NCBI GenBank assembly: GCA_028279265.1
Contig: JANQOC010000361.1
Coordinates: 1 to 8,963, forward strand
DNA from: Hyphomicrobiales bacterium
GTDB lineage: Bacteria > Pseudomonadota > Alphaproteobacteria > Rhizobiales > CAYWUX01
Length of the DNA stretch: 8,963 nt
Direction of reading: 5' to 3'
The notes under the pieces were generated by a model. It was given only the letters and a program-made list of their open reading frames with translations. It was not told the origin of the DNA and ran no database searches. The position numbers were made by a program, and so were the translations under genes. Each line of letters opens with the position of its first letter. The stretch's first letter is position 1. Shown here in pieces: positions 5,517 to 8,963 of this stretch.

Positions 5517-7049
5517 GTGCTCACACCGGAAATAATTGGTTACGCTCTTAATGTTCTGTCCGCGACCAATCTATTTACCATGCTCATCGGTGTCTCTGTC
5601 GGCCTGGTCATCGGCGCAATTCCGGGCCTCAGCCCGCCCATGGCCATCGCCCTGCTGATCCCCGTATCTTTCGGGCTGGCCCCGGACACGGCCCTTATTC
5701 TTCTGGTCTCCTGTTACGCGGCGGGTATTTATGGCGGCTCGTTTTCCGCCATCCTCCTGCGCGCACCCGGGACGTCCGCCTCTGCCGCCAGTGTCATCGA
5801 AGGCTATGAACTCACCAAGCGCGGCAAGGCCATTGAGGCTATCCGCATCTCGACATTCGCCTCGGTGATGGGTGGCCTTATTTCCGGGCTGGCACTCCTG
5901 CTCCTGGCGCCACCGCTGGCCGCGGTTTCCCTGTGGTTCGGGCCGGCGGAATTTTTCCTGGTCTCGCTGCTCGGCCTGACGTCCATCGCCGCCGTGACAT
6001 TCGGTGCCCTTTACCGCGGGCTGATCGCCGGGCTTTTTGGCCTGCTGCTCGCCACCTTTGGTATCGACACCTATTCCGGTTTCCCCCGCTACACCTTTGG
6101 CTATATCGGCTTTGAGGGCGGGCTGGAAATACTTCCCGCCATTGTCGGCCTGTTTGCCTTCGCCCAGGGGCTGGAACTTTGCGAGGGCAAGGCGACGGGC
6201 AACATTTCCGGAGTTACCCGCCTCAGCTGGAATGTCTGGCCCAAACTGTCGGAAATTTTTTATGTTCGCTGGGCCCTGGTGCGAGGCTGGGTGACAGGCC
6301 TGATCATGGGCATCGTTCCCGCCGCCGGCGCCAGCGTTGCCCAGTGGATCGCCTATGCCTGGGAGGTCCGTCATGCCAAGCCGGGGGATGAGTTTGGCAA
6401 AGGGGAACTCAAGGGACTGGCGGCAACGGAAGCCTCCAATAACGGTGTCACCGGCACGTCCCTCATCCCCATGTTTATTCTCGGTATTCCCGGCGGTATT
6501 TCCGCCGCGGTCATTCTCGGCGCCCTGATGATCCATGGGCTGAACCCCGGCATGCGCCTCTTCCGCAACAATCCGGAAGTCATCTACACCATTATGTGGG
6601 GCTTCCTGATCGCCAACGTGATGATGGGGTTTGTCGCTGCCTTCCTGGCCCGGATCATGGCCTATCTGACCCTGTTTCCCCGGGGGATTCTCGGACCCAT
6701 GATCCTGATATTCAGTGTCATCGGCACCTATGCGGGGGCCAACAATATACACAATGTCTGGATCATGATGATGTTTGGCGTCATCGGCTATTACGCCCAG
6801 AAATACCGGTTTTCGCCGGCAGGCATCCTCCTGGGCCTCATCCTCGGCCCCATTGCCGAGGACGGCTTCCGGGACATGATGGTCGTCTCATTCAATAATC
6901 CGATCCCGTTCATTTTCAGCCGCCCCATCGCCATCATCATTCTGTTGATGATTGTCTTTGCCCTTTATTTCGCCTTCAAACCAAAATCCTGGGAAAAGAA
7001 GCGGGAAGATCAGGATATCGACGACAAACAGCTGAGTACAACCGACTAG
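5517..7049 (+). CDS. tctA: TTT large membrane subunit, TctA-type permease
   Basis: This 510-residue protein, the usual TctA length, has about a dozen hydrophobic segments. Characteristic motifs are GAIPGLSPPMAIALLIPV (residues 33-50), YGGSFSAILLRAPGT (72-86), and in the second half PAAGASVAQWIAYAWE (268-283), TEASNN (304-309) and LGIPGG (322-327). The two glycine/proline motifs reflect the internal two-fold repeat of the family and line the transport path. The start is a GTG at 5517 preceded by AAAGGAG, preferred because it leads straight into the first conserved segment. It forms the inner-membrane channel with TctB and receives solute from TctC. The C-terminal 20 residues are charged and cytoplasmic. 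No clear terminator follows; a 239-bp gap precedes the propeller gene, so joint transcription with it is uncertain. Confidence 0.96.
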   Translation: MLTPEIIGYALNVLSATNLFTMLIGVSVGLVIGAIPGLSPPMAIALLIPVSFGLAPDTALILLVSCYAAGIYGGSFSAILLRAPGTSASAASVIEGYELTKRGKAIEAIRISTFASVMGGLISGLALLLLAPPLAAVSLWFGPAEFFLVSLLGLTSIAAVTFGALYRGLIAGLFGLLLATFGIDTYSGFPRYTFGYIGFEGGLEILPAIVGLFAFAQGLELCEGKATGNISGVTRLSWNVWPKLSEIFYVRWALVRGWVTGLIMGIVPAAGASVAQWIAYAWEVRHAKPGDEFGKGELKGLAATEASNNGVTGTSLIPMFILGIPGGISAAVILGALMIHGLNPGMRLFRNNPEVIYTIMWGFLIANVMMGFVAAFLARIMAYLTLFPRGILGPMILIFSVIGTYAGANNIHNVWIMMMFGVIGYYAQKYRFSPAGILLGLILGPIAEDGFRDMMVVSFNNPIPFIFSRPIAIIILLMIVFALYFAFKPKSWEKKREDQDIDDKQLSTTD

Positions 7050-7205
7050 GAAGCCGCCATCGGGAGACGGGAGTGATAACCGTTGAAAGGAGGGTGATTT
7101 TCGAGACGGCAGCTATGGAATTGAGAACGCATATTCTGTTAAACAACGGGTATCGAGGGGAAAAACTGCCATCGGCCCTCTCTCCCGGGAACACCGGTTA
7201 CACGA

Positions 7206-7280
7206 ATAAACGAATGAATAAATGCACGAATGCATAGATAAACGAATGAACTTGAAGTCAAATAACAATAAACGAAGGAA
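7206..7280 (+). repeat. Three copies of a 13-bp motif spaced at about 31 bp before the propeller gene
   Basis: ATAAACGAATGAA occurs at 7206-7218 and 7238-7250, and a one-base variant, ATAAACGAAGGAA, at 7268-7280; repeat starts are 32 and 30 bp apart, about three helical turns. A partial relative (CACGAATG) lies between the first two. The third copy supplies the GAAGGAA ribosome site of the gene starting at 7289. The rest of the 239-bp gap after tctA (from 7050) shows no convincing gene or terminator. Confidence 0.7.
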
Positions 7281-7288
7281 CAGAACAT

Positions 7289-8554
7289 ATGGCACGACCA
7301 TTTAGAAATCCCGACACGGTGCGCGGGGCCAATCAGTACAACGATGCCGCCCACCAGCTTTCCGAACCCTGGCCGGAACAGGCCCACAATGTCCGCCTCG
7401 TTGGCCACAGCGATCTCAGCGGCTGGGGCGATGCCTTCCAGATCAAGGTCCGCAACGGCATCTGCTACGTCGCCGCTTCCGGTATCAACGGTCATAACGG
7501 CATTACGATTCTCGATGTGAAGGACCCCAAAAATCCAAAGGTTCTCAACCAGCTTTCTGATGGACCGGCGGCCCGGACCCACAAAGTGCTGCTCATCAGC
7601 GATGAGATTATGATTACGAATTCAGAGCTGCGCCCGGATCTGCGCGACGAATATCCCGAAGCGGTCGGCGGATTGAGGGTGTTCGACATTTCCGATCCCG
7701 TGAACCCCAAATTCATGCGCTATGCCGAAGCCGAAAGCTATGGCATTCACCGGCCGGTCTATGATGCCAATCGCAAGCTCATGTATTCCTCGGGCTTTAA
7801 AAACGGCTACGACAAGAAGGTGCTGCTGATCCACGATATGAGCGATCCGGCCAATCCTGAACCGGTGGGGCATGCCTGGCTTCCGGGACAGAAAGAGGGC
7901 GAGGATCTCTCCTGGAACCCGGACTATGCCCGCAGTGTCGACTGTCACGAAGGTCATGGATTTGGAAATTACGTCACCTCGGCCTGGTGGGACGGGGGCA
8001 TCGCCATTGTCGATTGCGAGGATCCGTCAAAGCCGGTCATCAAGTGGCGGCAAAATCCCCATGAGACCCATGGCTGGCCCGGCTGTTATCACACATTTGT
8101 CGTTCCCCCCGGGTCCGAGTTCGGAATTTGCGCCCAGGAAACAACGACGGTGAACTGTGACGATCCGCCGGCATTTATTTCCTTCTACGATATGCGCAAC
8201 ATCGATGAACCGGTCATCGCCAGCACCTATATGCCCCACGATATCGATCCGGAGACCATGCGTCCCGTGGACAGCAAGTGGTGTCAGACGGGGTCGCGCT
8301 ATGGTGCCCACAATCTCTGGCATGACATGACCAGCGATGACCTGCTGTACATCTGCTGGTTCAATGCCGGCCTGCGGATTGTCGACTGGTCGAACCCGTT
8401 CAATCCCAAGGAAATCGCCCATTACATGCCCGCCGGCAATGCCGAGAGGGCATGTCCCCAGAGTAACGATGTCTTTGTGGACCGGGAAACCGGCCTGATT
8501 TACCTGTCGGACCGCTGGGGATTGGGCCTGCACATTCTTGAACTGACGGTATAG
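7289..8554 (+). CDS. LVIVD-repeat beta-propeller protein, cytoplasmic, unknown function
   Basis: The 421-residue protein is built of repeats ending in the LVIVD-type pattern: GITILDVKDPKNP (residues 71-83), GLRVFDISDPVNP (128-140), LLIHDMSDPANP (179-190), GIAIVDCEDPSKP (237-249), FISFYDMRNIDEP (296-308), GLRIVDWSNPFNP (361-373) and a last strand GLHILEL (413-419). This gives about seven blades, the classic closed propeller. There is no signal peptide or lipobox, whereas many LVIVD proteins are secreted. Polar residues recur at equivalent blade positions: D48, H98, H154, H220, H268, H341 and N393, suggesting a histidine-lined central channel that could bind metal. The ATG at 7289 has GAAGGAA eight nt upstream. 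It follows the transporter on the same strand and precedes a hydroxyacid dehydrogenase, so an enzymatic or binding role in the same pathway is reasonable. No function is assigned. Confidence 0.9.
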   Translation: MARPFRNPDTVRGANQYNDAAHQLSEPWPEQAHNVRLVGHSDLSGWGDAFQIKVRNGICYVAASGINGHNGITILDVKDPKNPKVLNQLSDGPAARTHKVLLISDEIMITNSELRPDLRDEYPEAVGGLRVFDISDPVNPKFMRYAEAESYGIHRPVYDANRKLMYSSGFKNGYDKKVLLIHDMSDPANPEPVGHAWLPGQKEGEDLSWNPDYARSVDCHEGHGFGNYVTSAWWDGGIAIVDCEDPSKPVIKWRQNPHETHGWPGCYHTFVVPPGSEFGICAQETTTVNCDDPPAFISFYDMRNIDEPVIASTYMPHDIDPETMRPVDSKWCQTGSRYGAHNLWHDMTSDDLLYICWFNAGLRIVDWSNPFNPKEIAHYMPAGNAERACPQSNDVFVDRETGLIYLSDRWGLGLHILELTV

Positions 8555-8581
8555 ATCCGGCTTTCAAGAGACGCCAACAAT

Positions 8582-8623
8582 GATGGACCTCAGGCTTCAA
8601 AAAATTGCGAGGCCTGATCCATC
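8582..8623. other. Bulged 12-bp inverted repeat after the propeller gene
   Basis: GATGGA (8582-8587) and TCAGGC (8590-8595) pair with GCCTGA (8612-8617) and TCCATC (8618-8623), giving two 6-bp helices with a 2-nt bulge and a 16-nt loop containing six As. It begins 28 nt after the propeller stop codon. No T-run follows on the plus strand, so it is more likely an mRNA-stabilising or processing stem, or a regulator site for the next gene, than a standard terminator. Confidence 0.5.
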
Positions 8624-8674
8624 TTGCCCTGGTCCCTGGTGTTTCTCTGAACCGGTGTTAAAAATGAAACGGCT

Positions 8675-8963
8675 ATGACGGAGCGCAAAATTAAAATCGC
8701 CATTCTCGGCAAAATCAACGATGTCGGTGTGCGTCAACTCGCCGAAGACGGACGCTTTGATATTGTCGAGCGACCGGATCATGCGGATGACCGGCTGGCG
8801 GTCACCTCGGATGTCGATGGTATCATTGTTCGTATGACGAAAATTGATCAGGAGCTCGTGGATCAGGCGCCGCGTCTGAAAGTCGTCGCCCGCCATGGTG
8901 TCGGCTATGACACTGTCGATGTCGATGCTCTCGACGGACGCCGCATTCCCCTGGCTCTGGTCG
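8675..8963 (+). CDS. D-2-hydroxyacid dehydrogenase (phosphoglycerate dehydrogenase type), 3' end cut by the window edge
   Basis: Only the first 96 codons are present. The segment has the alternating strand/helix N-terminal domain of the D-isomer-specific 2-hydroxyacid dehydrogenases: IKIAILGKI (residues 6-14), the DGIIVRMTKID strand (48-58), and the diagnostic LKVVARHGVGYDTVDVDAL (68-86), the segment before the NAD-binding domain. ARHGVGYD is typical of phosphoglycerate dehydrogenase-like members. The family uses NAD(P) to interconvert 2-hydroxyacids and 2-oxoacids; the catalytic Arg, Glu and His lie beyond the window. The ATG at 8675 is the first in-frame start after a stop at 8648-8650. It has no strong ribosome site, and a four-codon reading frame overlaps it. 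It starts 120 bp after the propeller gene on the same strand. A housekeeping serine-biosynthesis role seems less likely than a catabolic one given the neighbours, but this is inference. Confidence 0.9.
   Translation, partial: MTERKIKIAILGKINDVGVRQLAEDGRFDIVERPDHADDRLAVTSDVDGIIVRMTKIDQELVDQAPRLKVVARHGVGYDTVDVDALDGRRIPLALV

Noticed and set aside
5571..6752. 393-codon minus-strand open frame opposite tctA
   Set aside because: The product is extremely Gly/Asp/Gln/Arg-rich and is the complement of a strongly conserved permease; it is a composition effect of the GC-rich gene.
7073..7237. 54-codon plus-strand frame (GTG start) between tctA and the propeller gene
   Set aside because: A GGGAG lies upstream, but the translation shows no domain, membrane segment or signal, and its end runs into the 13-bp repeats; more likely leader sequence.

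Overview
The window reads as a solute-uptake and catabolism locus from a Gram-negative bacterium, most likely an alphaproteobacterium of moderate GC. This is inferred from the tripartite tricarboxylate transporter (TTT), the Tat-exported binding protein, the codon choice and the overall gene content. No lineage marker (rRNA, tRNA, ribosomal protein) is present, so the taxonomy is a guess. I see no insertion sequence, phage gene, CRISPR array or RNA gene.

Left half, all on the minus strand (read right to left): a small cupin protein (3590-3141), a 3-hydroxyisobutyrate dehydrogenase-family oxidoreductase (2863-1967), a DoxX-like four-helix membrane protein (1699-1190) and a TauD/TfdA-like Fe(II)/2-oxoglutarate dioxygenase (from 1034, running off the left edge). 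They share a strand but are separated by gaps of 155 to 277 bp, so they may be separately promoted. Two of the gaps hold short direct repeats.

Right half, all on the plus strand: a complete TTT operon in C-B-A order, with a binding protein (3916-4929), a small membrane subunit (5050-5490) and a large membrane subunit (5517-7049). A seven-repeat LVIVD-type beta-propeller protein without a signal peptide follows (7289-8554). The window ends in the first 96 codons of a D-2-hydroxyacid (phosphoglycerate-type) dehydrogenase (from 8675). The cupin and the transporter diverge from a 325-bp AT-rich control region containing two inverted repeats.

Working model (inference): the transporter imports a carboxylate-bearing compound, and the dioxygenase and the two dehydrogenases process it or its products, with the cupin and the propeller protein in unknown accessory or enzymatic roles. 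The substrate cannot be read from the sequence. The most notable non-coding signals are two mutually exclusive hairpins between tctC and tctB, a 12-bp-arm inverted repeat in the tctC leader, three 18-bp tandem repeats before the DoxX-like gene, and a 13-bp motif repeated three times at about 31-bp intervals before the propeller gene.
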